A stretch of 11,062 bases of DNA from an uncultured Lachnospiraceae bacterium (GCA_905209865.1 CAJLUP010000056.1:1-11062), one strand, 5' to 3'; numbered from the stretch's first letter, positions 1 through 6,650 are shown. Numbers and translations: made by a program. The notes: generated by a model from the letters alone, not told the origin.

Positions 1-333
1 TTCTTCCAGTGCTATTTTAATAGTTTTGGCTCCGGCGGTTGCATTCCTCATACGGCACATGTCAGTAAAGCTAATGACATCCGTAATACTGCGGTGTAAT
101 TTCTTTTCAGCAACGAACGTTCCCTTTCCTGATTTGCGGTCAAGATATCCTAATTCAGATAATCCGGCAAGCGCTTTCCGAACTGTAACTCTGCTTACAT
201 GATAAGTTTCGCTTAGTTCATTTTCTGTAGGGAGGCGACTGCCGGCAGGGCGTTCACCTGTTTCGATTTCATGTTGAAGTTTTTCTTCTAATTGTTTGTA
301 CAGTGGCGTTGCAATCGTATTATTCAATTCCAT
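1..333 (-). CDS. fraR: GntR-family (HutC-like) transcriptional repressor, FraR-like, C-terminus cut by window edge
   Basis: The first 111 residues are visible; the gene runs off the left edge. Residues about 8-75 form the GntR winged helix: PLYKQLEEKL near residue 10, LPTENELS at 34-41, VSRVTVRKAL at 46-55, and the wing GKGTFVA at 69-75. The stretch after residue 80 begins the linker to a ligand-binding domain, most likely UTRA as in HutC-type regulators, which usually total about 240 residues. The start is the ATG at 333-331, preceded by a GGGAGG ribosome binding site. The gene is divergent from fraB and shares its regulatory region, the arrangement of fraR and fraBDAE in Salmonella. I infer that it represses the deglycase and transporter promoters and probably its own, with a phosphorylated Amadori intermediate as possible inducer. 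The family call is firm. The FraR assignment rests on neighbourhood. Confidence 0.85.
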   Translation of the reverse strand, partial: MELNNTIATPLYKQLEEKLQHEIETGERPAGSRLPTENELSETYHVSRVTVRKALAGLSELGYLDRKSGKGTFVAEKKLHRSITDVISFTDMCRMRNATAGAKTIKIALEE

Positions 334-353
334 AGAACAACCTCCCTAATAAA

Positions 354-377
354 GTATTACTGTTCACATTATAATAC
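354..377. promoter_or_regulatory. Inverted repeat over the regulator promoter, candidate operator
   Basis: GTATTA at 354-359 and TAATAC at 372-377 are exact inverted copies separated by 12 bp. They flank the -10 box of the minus-strand promoter. Related motifs (GTAATACAA and its complement) recur at the fraB and transporter promoters, so this is a plausible binding site for the same repressor. Confidence 0.45.
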
Positions 378-396
378 ATTTGCATAAAAATGTATA
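368..396 (-). promoter_or_regulatory. Sigma-A promoter of the GntR regulator gene
   Basis: Read on the minus strand, TATACA (396-391) serves as the -35 and a perfect TATAAT (373-368) as the -10, with a 17-bp spacer. The start of transcription would fall near 361, within an inverted repeat, GTATTA (354-359) and TAATAC (372-377). This suggests autoregulation. No experimental support is available. Confidence 0.6.
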
Positions 397-421
397 TAAT
401 AAAGAGAAAACAAATTATATA

Positions 422-451
422 TTGACAAAAAGTATTATATTGTATTACACT
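422..451 (+). promoter_or_regulatory. Promoter of fraB
   Basis: A perfect TTGACA -35 lies at 422-427. The best -10 is TACACT (446-451) at 18 bp spacing; TATTAC (443-448) at 15 bp is the alternative. The motif TTGTATTAC (440-448) covers the -10, so a repressor bound there would block RNA polymerase. The -35 is convincing and the -10 is weak, which suits a regulated promoter. Confidence 0.5.
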
Positions 452-498
452 TCGGATAGAAACAAAGAAATACACAAATAGAAGGAGATGTAATACAA
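440..498. promoter_or_regulatory. Pair of inverted 9-bp motifs at the fraB promoter and start codon, candidate repressor sites
   Basis: TTGTATTAC occurs at 440-448 and its exact complement GTAATACAA at 490-498. The first overlaps the -10 box. The second fills the gap between the AAGGAG ribosome binding site (482-487) and the fraB ATG, ending on the A of the start codon. GTAATACAA recurs twice upstream of the transporter gene. A GntR dimer bound at either site, or a loop between them, would shut off fraB. Inference from position and recurrence. Confidence 0.45.
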
Positions 499-1508
499 TG
501 TCATATGTAAGTACAGATATCAAAAAAATTATTACAGAAATTATTGAAAACAAAAACGAAAAAGGCGGAGTAAAAAATATTTATTTTGTAGGATGCGGCG
601 GTTCTTTGGGTGCTCTCTATCCGGCAAAAACATTTATGGAAAGAGAAGCGCAGGTTCTTAGATCGGCATGGATCAACAGTAATGAGTTTGTTCACAGTAC
701 ACCGAAGGATTTTGGTGAAAATTCGATTATCTGTCTGGCATGTCACAAAGGTAATACACCGGAAACAATTCAGGCGGCAAAACTCGGAAAAGAAAAAGGA
801 GCTGCAGTTATTATTCTGACATGGCTTGAAGAGTCTGAAATTATTGAATTCGGCGACTATATTATCCGTTATACATTTGATGCAAGTCCGGATCATCTTG
901 CCGGAGATATTGACTATGCAGGAGAGAAAACACAGTGTGCGCTGCTTGTAGCTGTTGAACTTTTGGCGCAGACAGAAGGTTATGAGAATTATGACAAGTT
1001 TTATGAAGGACTTGGCATGATCAGTAATATTATTAAAAATGCCCGTAAACATGTGGCAGAGAGAGCGGAAGCTTTTGCAGAAGAATATAAGAATGATTCC
1101 GTGATCTATACAATGGGAAGCGGCGCTTCTTACGGAGCTGCCTATATGGAAAGCATCTGTATTTTCATGGAGATGCAGTGGCTTGATTCAAGCAGCATCC
1201 ATACAGGGGAATATTTCCACGGTCCTTTTGAAATCACAGACGCAAACCGTCCGTTTATGATCCAGATTTCAGAAGGAACAACGAGGGAATTAGACGAAAG
1301 AGCTCTTACATTCCTTAAAAAATATGCGAAACGTATCGAAGTTCTTGATGCAAAAGAACTGGGGCTTTCAACGATCGATGCATCGGTTGTTGATTACTTC
1401 AATCATGCTTTGTTTAATAATGTATACCCGATCTACAACCATGCTCTTGCAACGAAACGTGAGCACCCGCTTGCGACGCGCCGTTATATGTGGAAAGTAG
1501 AGTATTAA
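498..1508 (+). CDS. fraB: 6-phosphofructose-aspartate deglycase FraB (SIS-domain sugar isomerase family)
   Basis: This 336-residue cytoplasmic enzyme should split 6-phosphofructose-aspartate into glucose-6-phosphate and aspartate. It carries two SIS domains: the first has the phosphosugar-binding loop VGCGGSLGA at 31-39, and the second has MGSGASYGAAY at 206-216. From memory of Salmonella FraB, long stretches match, notably IFMEMQW (222-228), GEYFHGPFEITDAN (237-250), VLDAKELGLSTI (282-293) and the extreme C-terminus RRYMWKVEY. The match to E. coli FrlB is looser, although FrlB also ends in VEY. E225 and H241 have the same 16-residue spacing as the catalytic Glu and His reported for Salmonella FraB (E214, H230), so the active site appears intact. 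The start ATG follows AAGGAG by 10 bp. The gene is transcribed alone, divergently from the GntR gene, and is followed by a terminator. FraB-type is firm; the exact amino-acid moiety is inferred from homology. Confidence 0.93.
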   Translation: MSYVSTDIKKIITEIIENKNEKGGVKNIYFVGCGGSLGALYPAKTFMEREAQVLRSAWINSNEFVHSTPKDFGENSIICLACHKGNTPETIQAAKLGKEKGAAVIILTWLEESEIIEFGDYIIRYTFDASPDHLAGDIDYAGEKTQCALLVAVELLAQTEGYENYDKFYEGLGMISNIIKNARKHVAERAEAFAEEYKNDSVIYTMGSGASYGAAYMESICIFMEMQWLDSSSIHTGEYFHGPFEITDANRPFMIQISEGTTRELDERALTFLKKYAKRIEVLDAKELGLSTIDASVVDYFNHALFNNVYPIYNHALATKREHPLATRRYMWKVEY

Positions 1509-1571
1509 AAACAGGATATAAAAACAAACTATTTATGACCGATTAAGCGATAAAACTTATTTTATAAAAGG

Positions 1572-1597
1572 AGTCTGCCAATGTGCAGACTTTTTTT
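1572..1597 (+). terminator. Rho-independent terminator after fraB
   Basis: A perfect 7-bp stem, AGTCTGC (1572-1578) and GCAGACT (1585-1591), encloses a 6-nt loop. Seven consecutive T residues (1591-1597) follow, and an A-rich stretch precedes the stem. It isolates fraB from the transporter gene downstream. Confidence 0.85.
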
Positions 1598-1680
1598 GTA
1601 ACTGGGAAGAGTAAAAGTCAGGACTTGCCGGGGTCTTAGTGATCTCTTTGAATCTCGGTGTAATGCACTGGAAAATAAAG

Positions 1681-1702
1681 GTAATACAATTAAGTAATAC
1701 AA
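1681..1702. repeat. Direct repeat GTAATACAA, two copies 13 bp apart
   Basis: Exact copies of GTAATACAA lie at 1681-1689 and 1694-1702. The same 9-mer sits at 490-498 and, inverted, at 440-448 in the fraB promoter. They lie about 75-95 bp upstream of the transporter -35. They are probably accessory sites for the shared regulator. Confidence 0.5.
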
Positions 1703-1777
1703 AACAATAGAATTATGACATAGTGCACAAAAAAATAAGTTATATTAGTGTAAAATACACAAAAATGCAAAAACAAA

Positions 1778-1806
1778 TTGACAAAACAACAAAACAAATA
1801 TACTAT
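1778..1806 (+). promoter_or_regulatory. Strong promoter of the Dcu-type transporter gene
   Basis: A perfect TTGACA (1778-1783) and TACTAT (1801-1806) are separated by exactly 17 bp. Transcription would start near 1813, which is the centre of the palindrome at 1806-1820. This gives the transporter its own regulated promoter, independent of fraB. Confidence 0.75.
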
Positions 1807-1820
1807 TGTATCAGATACAA
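1806..1820. promoter_or_regulatory. 15-bp palindrome on the transcription start, candidate operator
   Basis: TTGTATC (1806-1812) and GATACAA (1814-1820) are perfect inverted 7-mers around a single central A (1813). The left arm shares one base with the -10 box and the centre coincides with the predicted +1. This is a classic repressor position. The left arm begins TTGTAT, like the TTGTATTAC motif at the fraB promoter, supporting one regulator for both. Confidence 0.6.
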
Positions 1821-1849
1821 AACAATACAGAGCAATACAAATAAATACA
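1815..1849. repeat. Four ATACA repeats phased at exactly 10 bp
   Basis: ATACA occurs at 1815-1819, 1825-1829, 1835-1839 and 1845-1849, a strict 10-bp period or about one helical turn. The first copy is part of the palindrome arm. A fifth copy at 1755-1759 is exactly 60 bp upstream. All copies face the same side of the helix. This suggests an array of half-sites for cooperative repressor binding just downstream of the promoter. Confidence 0.55.
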
Positions 1850-1951
1850 TTCCGCTGGATTGGTTTGTAGAGTTAAAGAATATGCGCATAGTTTTTTTAA
1901 GTAAGAACACTCAAGGAAGAGATACGAAAGAGAGATTTAGGAGGTTAGATT

Positions 1952-3274
1952 ATGTTTTGGATAGAATTGATTATCGTTCTTGCAATCATTTTTATCGGAG
2001 TTCGTGTGGGAGGTACGTTCCTTGCGATGGCAGGGGGAGTCGGAATGTTTATTATGACATTCATTCTTCATGTTACTCCTTCTGATCCGCCTGTCACAGT
2101 AATTTTGATCATGATAGCAGTTATTTGTGCGGCGGCAACAATGCAGGCTTGCGGAGGTTTGGATTACCTCGTCCGTATAGCGGAGAAAATTCTTAGGAAG
2201 AATCCGAAGATGATTACAATACTTGCTCCTGTTGTAGCATATATCTTTACATTTATGTGTGGTACAGGTCATATTGTTTACAGTCTTCTTCCGGTTATTA
2301 ATGAAATTTCTATTGAGACAGGCGTTCGCCCGGAAAGACCGATTTCCGCATCGATCGTTTCTTCACAGCAGGCGATCACAGCGTGTCCGATTTCCGCAGC
2401 GACAGTTGGTATCCTCGCTTTCATGGCAGAGGCAACGAATTATACAACAGTGAATATCTTCACATTACTTCTTGTTTGTATTCCGGCAACTTTAATCGGA
2501 ACGGTTGTTGCGGCAATCGCAGTGCTCAAGAAAGGAAAAGAACTTGCAGACGATCCAGAATTTCAGGCTCGTGTAGCAGCAGGACAGATCGAAGATTTTT
2601 CTAAGAAAGAAAAAGAAGAGAAAAAAGTCAGCAAAGAAGCAAAAATTTCCGTTACGATCTTCCTTATTGCAATGGCAGGAATCGTTCTTCTCGGAGCGGT
2701 AAGCGGTTTAGTTCCGACCCTGGCAGACGGAAGCAAACTTCCGCTTACGACAGTAATCGAAATCTTCATGTTGGTAGCTGCTGCAGCTATGATCCTTCTT
2801 ACAAAGCTTGACAGCAACAAAGTGCTTGATCAGCCGGTATTTAAAACAGGTATGTTTGCAGTTGTTCTGGCATTTGGATTATGCTGGCTTGTAAATACAT
2901 TTATCGGCGACCAGTCTTCCTTTATTACAGATAATATGTCAGCGCTGACAAATGAGCATCCATGGATTTACATTGTAGCGGTATTCATAGTGGGTGCGAT
3001 CACAACGAGTCAGTCATCGACAACAATGATCATGGTTCCGATCGGAATTGCTTTAGGACTTCCGGCAAACGTAATTGTAGCAGGCTGGATCGCATGTTCA
3101 TCTAACTATTTCATTCCGGCTTCAGGACAGTGTGTTGCAGCCATTGCGTTTGACTCAGCAGGAACAACGAAGATCGGTAAATTTGTATTGAACCACAGCT
3201 ATATGATACCGGGTCTTGTATGTACAGTTGTATCAGTAATAGTCGCACTCCTTATAGGAGCAGTTGTATTCTAA
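1952..3274 (+). CDS. fraA: Dcu-family anaerobic C4-dicarboxylate-type transporter, probable fructose-aspartate importer FraA
   Basis: This 440-residue integral membrane protein has the DcuA/DcuB family length. Family stretches include AAATMQACGGLDYLVRIAEK (60-79), FMCGTGHIVY (101-110), RPERPISAS (126-134) and an ITACPIS segment near 142-148. About ten hydrophobic segments are visible, with one long charged lysine/glutamate-rich loop near residues 205-232 that is probably cytoplasmic. Canonical Dcu proteins exchange fumarate, aspartate and succinate. In the Salmonella fra locus the Dcu-like FraA carries the Amadori compound of aspartate or asparagine. Adjacency to FraB argues for fructose-aspartate uptake here, but a plain dicarboxylate carrier that removes the aspartate or succinate produced cannot be excluded. 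The ATG follows AGGAGG by 7 bp. The gene has its own promoter and is followed by a terminator. Confidence 0.85.
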   Translation: MFWIELIIVLAIIFIGVRVGGTFLAMAGGVGMFIMTFILHVTPSDPPVTVILIMIAVICAAATMQACGGLDYLVRIAEKILRKNPKMITILAPVVAYIFTFMCGTGHIVYSLLPVINEISIETGVRPERPISASIVSSQQAITACPISAATVGILAFMAEATNYTTVNIFTLLLVCIPATLIGTVVAAIAVLKKGKELADDPEFQARVAAGQIEDFSKKEKEEKKVSKEAKISVTIFLIAMAGIVLLGAVSGLVPTLADGSKLPLTTVIEIFMLVAAAAMILLTKLDSNKVLDQPVFKTGMFAVVLAFGLCWLVNTFIGDQSSFITDNMSALTNEHPWIYIVAVFIVGAITTSQSSTTMIMVPIGIALGLPANVIVAGWIACSSNYFIPASGQCVAAIAFDSAGTTKIGKFVLNHSYMIPGLVCTVVSVIVALLIGAVVF

Positions 3275-3338
3275 GAAGGCAGAAGACAAAGCGCTGCGGC
3301 AATGGCAAAACAAAAAGAAAGCTGAAAAGCGAAAGCGA

Positions 3339-3381
3339 GACTGCAGCCTTGAATCCGAAAGGAGCGGGCGGCAGTCTTTTT
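3339..3381 (+). terminator. Structured terminator or attenuator after the transporter gene
   Basis: The outer stem is GACTGC (3339-3344) with GCAGTC (3371-3376), extended past an A-G mismatch by GCC (3346-3348) with GGC (3367-3369). A small inner hairpin, TCC-GAAA-GGA (3354-3363), has a GNRA-type loop. TTTTT (3377-3381) follows. No clear promoter is visible between it and the next gene at 3416, so partial read-through is likely needed to express the downstream genes. Confidence 0.65.
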
Positions 3382-3415
3382 AAATTTTAAGTATTGAAAG
3401 GGGCGGGATACTGCA

Positions 3416-4237
3416 ATGAAATTTGCACCTATGAATTATCATTATTTAAGATATCCAATCAAAAAATTTTTAGATAAAGTGGAACGGTCTCCATTTGACA
3501 GTATTGATCTGTACTGTTCGGCTCCGCAGCTTAATTTGTTCGATTATCCTCTTTCCAGATTGATTGAGCTGAAACGGGAAATTGATGCGCATCATCTGAG
3601 TGTGATGGCGATGACCCCTGAAAACTGTGTGTATCCTGTTAATTTCTGTACGCAGGATGATCTTACGAGAGAGTCCAGTATCCGGTATTATCAGCGGGCG
3701 ATCGATACGGCGCAGTTTCTTGATTGCCCATGCGTACAGATCAGTACCGGATTCGGATACTTTGATCAGCCGAGGGAAGAAAGCTGGAAGTATTGCAGAG
3801 AATCGCTGCGGACACTTGCGGAATACTGCGAAAAAAAAGGTGTTAAGCTGTTTTTGGAAGAATTGAAAGTGACAACGACAAATGTGCTTATCACCAGTAA
3901 GGATATTGCAAAGATGCTTGAAGAGATTGATTCTCCGGCAGTCGTCGGAATGGTCGATATGGATCAGATGACATACGCCGGGGAAACGATTGAGGATTAT
4001 TTTGATAATTTGGGCGATAAGCTTCAGCATATTCATTTTAACGATCGGGGACATACCGTTCCGGGTGATGGGGATTTTCCGATGAAAGAATATTATGATT
4101 TGATCAAAAACAGAGGTTATGACGGAACGGTTTCTTTTGAAATATGTGACAGAAGATATTATTGCGATCCGGATAAGGCGATTGATGATATTGTTTCATG
4201 GCTGAGGGCGAATACAAATGAGCTTGGATCATTATAA
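3416..4237 (+). CDS. FrlC-like sugar (phosphate) isomerase/epimerase, xylose-isomerase-like TIM barrel
   Basis: This 273-residue cytoplasmic protein resembles E. coli FrlC (276 residues), which interconverts fructoselysine and psicoselysine at C3. Shared stretches include MTPENCVYPVN (66-76, FrlC has YTPETNGYPYN), SPAVVGMVDMDQM (173-185) and DKLQHIHFNDRG (201-212). Likely metal ligands for this family are E148 (LEEL), D181 (MVDMD), H205/H207 (HIH) and E242 (FEIC), all present. A cysteine-rich stretch near 99-107 follows no motif I know. The inferred role is conversion of a C3-epimeric (psicose-type) Amadori conjugate to the fructose form used by the kinases downstream. A plain ketose 3-epimerase is the alternative. 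The ribosome binding site is AAAGGGG (3397-3403), 12 bp upstream. The gene lies directly after a terminator and leads the nine-gene run. Confidence 0.82.
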   Translation: MKFAPMNYHYLRYPIKKFLDKVERSPFDSIDLYCSAPQLNLFDYPLSRLIELKREIDAHHLSVMAMTPENCVYPVNFCTQDDLTRESSIRYYQRAIDTAQFLDCPCVQISTGFGYFDQPREESWKYCRESLRTLAEYCEKKGVKLFLEELKVTTTNVLITSKDIAKMLEEIDSPAVVGMVDMDQMTYAGETIEDYFDNLGDKLQHIHFNDRGHTVPGDGDFPMKEYYDLIKNRGYDGTVSFEICDRRYYCDPDKAIDDIVSWLRANTNELGSL

Positions 4238-4265
4238 ACACTTTATTATATGAAGGAGAAAGATT

Positions 4266-5075
4266 ATGTGGACACAGGATATGTTTGGAGTAGAGAAACC
4301 AATTATCGCGTTACTGCATCTGGATGCGCTTCCGGGAGATCCGGGATTTTGCGGAGATGTAGAAGAGGTTGTAAAACATGCGCATGAAGACCTTTTGGCG
4401 CTGCAGGATGGCGGAGTTGACGGAATCCTTTTTGCGAATGAATTTAGTCTTCCGTATCAGCCGGCAGCGGATATCGCAGTTATTTCTTCTATGGCATACA
4501 TCATCGGAAAACTGAAAGATGAGATCAGCGTACCGTTTGGTGTCAATGTAGTAAAGAATCCGATTGCAACGATCGATCTCGGAGCGGCGACAGGAGCAAA
4601 ATTCGGCAGAAGCTGTTTTTCAGGAGCGTATATGGGAGAATATGGGGTGTATATCTCTAACAGCGGAGAAGCGATCCGTCACAGAAAAGCTCTCGGAATC
4701 GAAGAGATGAAGCTTCTTTTTAAAGTAAATCCAGAAGCGGATGCATATCTCGTTCATAGAGATATTCAGGTTGTTGCAAAATCTATTATGTTTGGTGATT
4801 TTGCGGATGGATTATGTGTGTCGGGAGCGGCAGCAGGAGCAGAACCAGACGATGTGATCCTTGCGAAAGTACACGAAGTGGCGACGCCAAGAAAAGTCCC
4901 GGTATTTTGCAATACAGGATGTAATCATGGGAATGTCAGAGAGAAACTGGCAAACTGCGACGGCGTCTGCATGGGAACGGCGTTTAAAAAGGACGGCGTA
5001 TTTAACGGAAGAGTAGATAAAGAACGTGTAAGAGAATTTATGGGGATTGTGGCTGATATAAGAAAAGGTTTGTAG
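4266..5075 (+). CDS. BtpA/SgcQ family protein
   Basis: This 269-residue cytoplasmic protein belongs to the BtpA/SgcQ family, a TIM-barrel fold. Family signatures visible are LLHLDALPGDPG (16-27), VDGILFANEF (50-59), VPFGVNVVKNPIAT near 88-101, an SGAAAG segment near 193-198, and the C-terminal block running from NTGCNHGNV through DGVCMGTAFKKDG to VDKERVREFM. The length matches the family. Cyanobacterial BtpA affects photosystem I accumulation. SgcQ sits in the uncharacterised E. coli sgc sugar cluster. No reaction is established to my knowledge, though the fold and phosphate-loop-like glycines suggest a phosphosugar ligand. AAGGAG lies 7-8 bp before the ATG. The FGGY kinase starts 39 bp downstream, so its phosphorylated product may be this protein's substrate (inference). 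Confidence 0.88.
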   Translation: MWTQDMFGVEKPIIALLHLDALPGDPGFCGDVEEVVKHAHEDLLALQDGGVDGILFANEFSLPYQPAADIAVISSMAYIIGKLKDEISVPFGVNVVKNPIATIDLGAATGAKFGRSCFSGAYMGEYGVYISNSGEAIRHRKALGIEEMKLLFKVNPEADAYLVHRDIQVVAKSIMFGDFADGLCVSGAAAGAEPDDVILAKVHEVATPRKVPVFCNTGCNHGNVREKLANCDGVCMGTAFKKDGVFNGRVDKERVREFMGIVADIRKGL

Positions 5076-5114
5076 GAAAACATTTTGTAAAGAAGAATCT
5101 TTGAGGAGAAAATA

Positions 5115-6650
5115 GTGAAAGAATATTATCTGGGAATAGATATCGGTACATATGAGTCGCGAGGAATGCTGATCGATGAAAAGATGATTCCTGTTGCAGA
5201 TTGTTCGGTAACTCATGGGATGGATCATCCGCAGGAAGGATGGTTTGAACATGACGCGGAGAAAGTCTGGTGGGGAGACTTCTGTAAATTATGCAGGCTT
5301 CTTCTTGAAAAGAGCAGGATTTGTCCTGATGAAATCAGATGTGTCGGAACGAGCGCTCTTGGTACAGACTGCCTGCCCGTTGATCGAGAATGTAATCCGC
5401 TTCGTCCTGCAATATTGTATGGAATTGACTCGCGGGCGGAAGAAGAGATCAAATGGCTGACGCAATATTATGGAGATGACGTCAAAAAAATGTTCGGGCA
5501 TCCGATCTGTACCGGAGATACGGCAACGAAAATTTTGTGGATCAAACATCATGAGCCGGAAATATATGAAAAGACATATAAGTTTTTGACAGGAAGTTCA
5601 TATCTTACTGCAAAATTAACCGGCAGGTATGTCATCGATCAGTTTTTGGCAAAAGGATCGTTTCGTCCGCTTTATAATCGGGATGGCACGATAAATAAAG
5701 AGAACTGCGGTTTATATTGCCGCCCGGATCAGATCGCGGAGTGTGCCTATTCTTTTGAAATTGCAGGAACAGTGACAGAGGATGCAGCCAAAGAAAGCGG
5801 ATTGAAAGCAGGGACTCCGGTAATTGTGGGAACAGGAGATTCTACCGCAGAAGCAATCAGTGCAGGACTGGTAGAATCGGGAACGGTATTTTTTCAGTAC
5901 GGTTCATCGATGTTTTACTATTATTGTGTCGATCATTATGTTGATGATTATGTTTCGGCAAATGGAAACGGTTCATTAAAAGGCGGCAAAGAATTTACGA
6001 TACCAGGAACATTTTGTATCGGAGACGGAACAAATGCGGCAGGAACGCTGACGAGATGGGTGCGGGATACGTTTTATCAGGAAGAATTGAATCAGGAACG
6101 TGCCGGCGGTGAAAACGCGTATGCAGTAATGGCGAGGGAGGCGGCAGAGATAGAGACCGGATCGGAAGGACTGATCATGCTTCCTTATATCTATGGAGAA
6201 CGAAGTCCGATACAAGATCCGAAGGCATCGGGAATGCTGTTTGGTTTAAAAGGAACACATACAAGAAAGCAGATTAACAGAGCGGCGCTTGAAGCGGTCG
6301 GATATTCGACTCTTCAGCATATGATCTTGTTTGATGAAATGAATCTTCCGCCGCAATCTGTTATTACGGCAGGCGGAGGAACGAAAAATGCAGCGTGGAT
6401 GCAGATCATATGCGATATGATCGGAAAACAGATATGCATTCCGGAAAGATATCAGTGTTCATCCTATGGAGATGCCGTAATGGCGGCGCTTGGAGATCGA
6501 AGGTTTCGTGATTTTAAGGAACTTAGCGATTCTCTTCCAAAAGGAAAAATACTTGTTCCGAATGAAAAGAACCATATATATTACAAAGAACACTACAAGA
6601 TATTCAGAGATTTATATTTGAATAATAAAAATATGATGCATAAAATTTAG
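5115..6650 (+). CDS. FGGY-family carbohydrate kinase (xylulokinase-like)
   Basis: This 511-residue cytoplasmic ATP-dependent sugar or polyol kinase has the usual FGGY length. The N-terminal domain carries the phosphate-binding loop GIDIGTYESRG (7-17), a substrate-site segment TSALGTDCLPVD (79-90) and D105 in ILYGIDSRA. GDTATKILWIK (134-144) approximates the FGGY signature. The C-terminal domain has the candidate catalytic base D242 in GTGDSTAEA, and the ATP-site glycines of TAGGGTKNAAWMQ (418-430). All expected catalytic residues are present. The start is GTG, 6 bp after GAGGAG; no in-frame ATG fits as well. It is closest in style to xylulokinase-type proteins, but the substrate cannot be assigned. 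PfkB, not FGGY, kinases act on Amadori compounds in the known fra and frl systems, so this enzyme likely acts on a different sugar released or modified by its neighbours. Confidence 0.9.
   Translation: MKEYYLGIDIGTYESRGMLIDEKMIPVADCSVTHGMDHPQEGWFEHDAEKVWWGDFCKLCRLLLEKSRICPDEIRCVGTSALGTDCLPVDRECNPLRPAILYGIDSRAEEEIKWLTQYYGDDVKKMFGHPICTGDTATKILWIKHHEPEIYEKTYKFLTGSSYLTAKLTGRYVIDQFLAKGSFRPLYNRDGTINKENCGLYCRPDQIAECAYSFEIAGTVTEDAAKESGLKAGTPVIVGTGDSTAEAISAGLVESGTVFFQYGSSMFYYYCVDHYVDDYVSANGNGSLKGGKEFTIPGTFCIGDGTNAAGTLTRWVRDTFYQEELNQERAGGENAYAVMAREAAEIETGSEGLIMLPYIYGERSPIQDPKASGMLFGLKGTHTRKQINRAALEAVGYSTLQHMILFDEMNLPPQSVITAGGGTKNAAWMQIICDMIGKQICIPERYQCSSYGDAVMAALGDRRFRDFKELSDSLPKGKILVPNEKNHIYYKEHYKIFRDLYLNNKNMMHKI

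Larger units (their letters stand above)
1598..1951. other. Long intergenic regulatory region between fraB and the transporter gene
   Basis: No convincing gene lies here; the open frame that starts near 1723 runs across the promoter and into the transporter gene in another frame. The region is very A-rich. It contains two direct GTAATACAA copies (1681-1702), a near-consensus promoter (1778-1806), a palindrome at the transcription start (1806-1820) and 10-bp-phased ATACA repeats (1815-1849). These are listed separately. The transcript leader before the transporter ATG would be about 140 nt and ends in a strong AGGAGG (1939-1944). I see no recognised riboswitch in it. Confidence 0.6.

Noticed and set aside
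334..497. Riboswitch or small RNA in the divergent intergenic region
   Set aside because: The region is short, AT-rich and fully accounted for by two promoters and operator-like repeats. No stable structured element is visible.
501..1052. 183-codon open frame on the minus strand opposite fraB
   Set aside because: It lies wholly antisense to a well-conserved gene, its translation is low-complexity and Cys/Phe/Asn-rich with no recognisable motif, and it has no ribosome binding site.
1881..1897. TATGCGCATA palindrome followed by a T-run in the transporter leader, as an attenuator
   Set aside because: The palindrome leaves only a 3-bp stem around a 4-nt loop, too weak for a terminator.
1723..2085. 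120-codon plus-strand frame across the transporter promoter
   Set aside because: It spans the promoter, operator and repeats and runs into the transporter gene in another frame. Its translation is Lys/Tyr/Ile-rich, as expected from A-rich non-coding DNA.
1937..2272. 111-codon minus-strand frame over the transporter N-terminus
   Set aside because: It is a shadow of the transporter coding sequence, rich in Cys, His and Asn, with no family resemblance.
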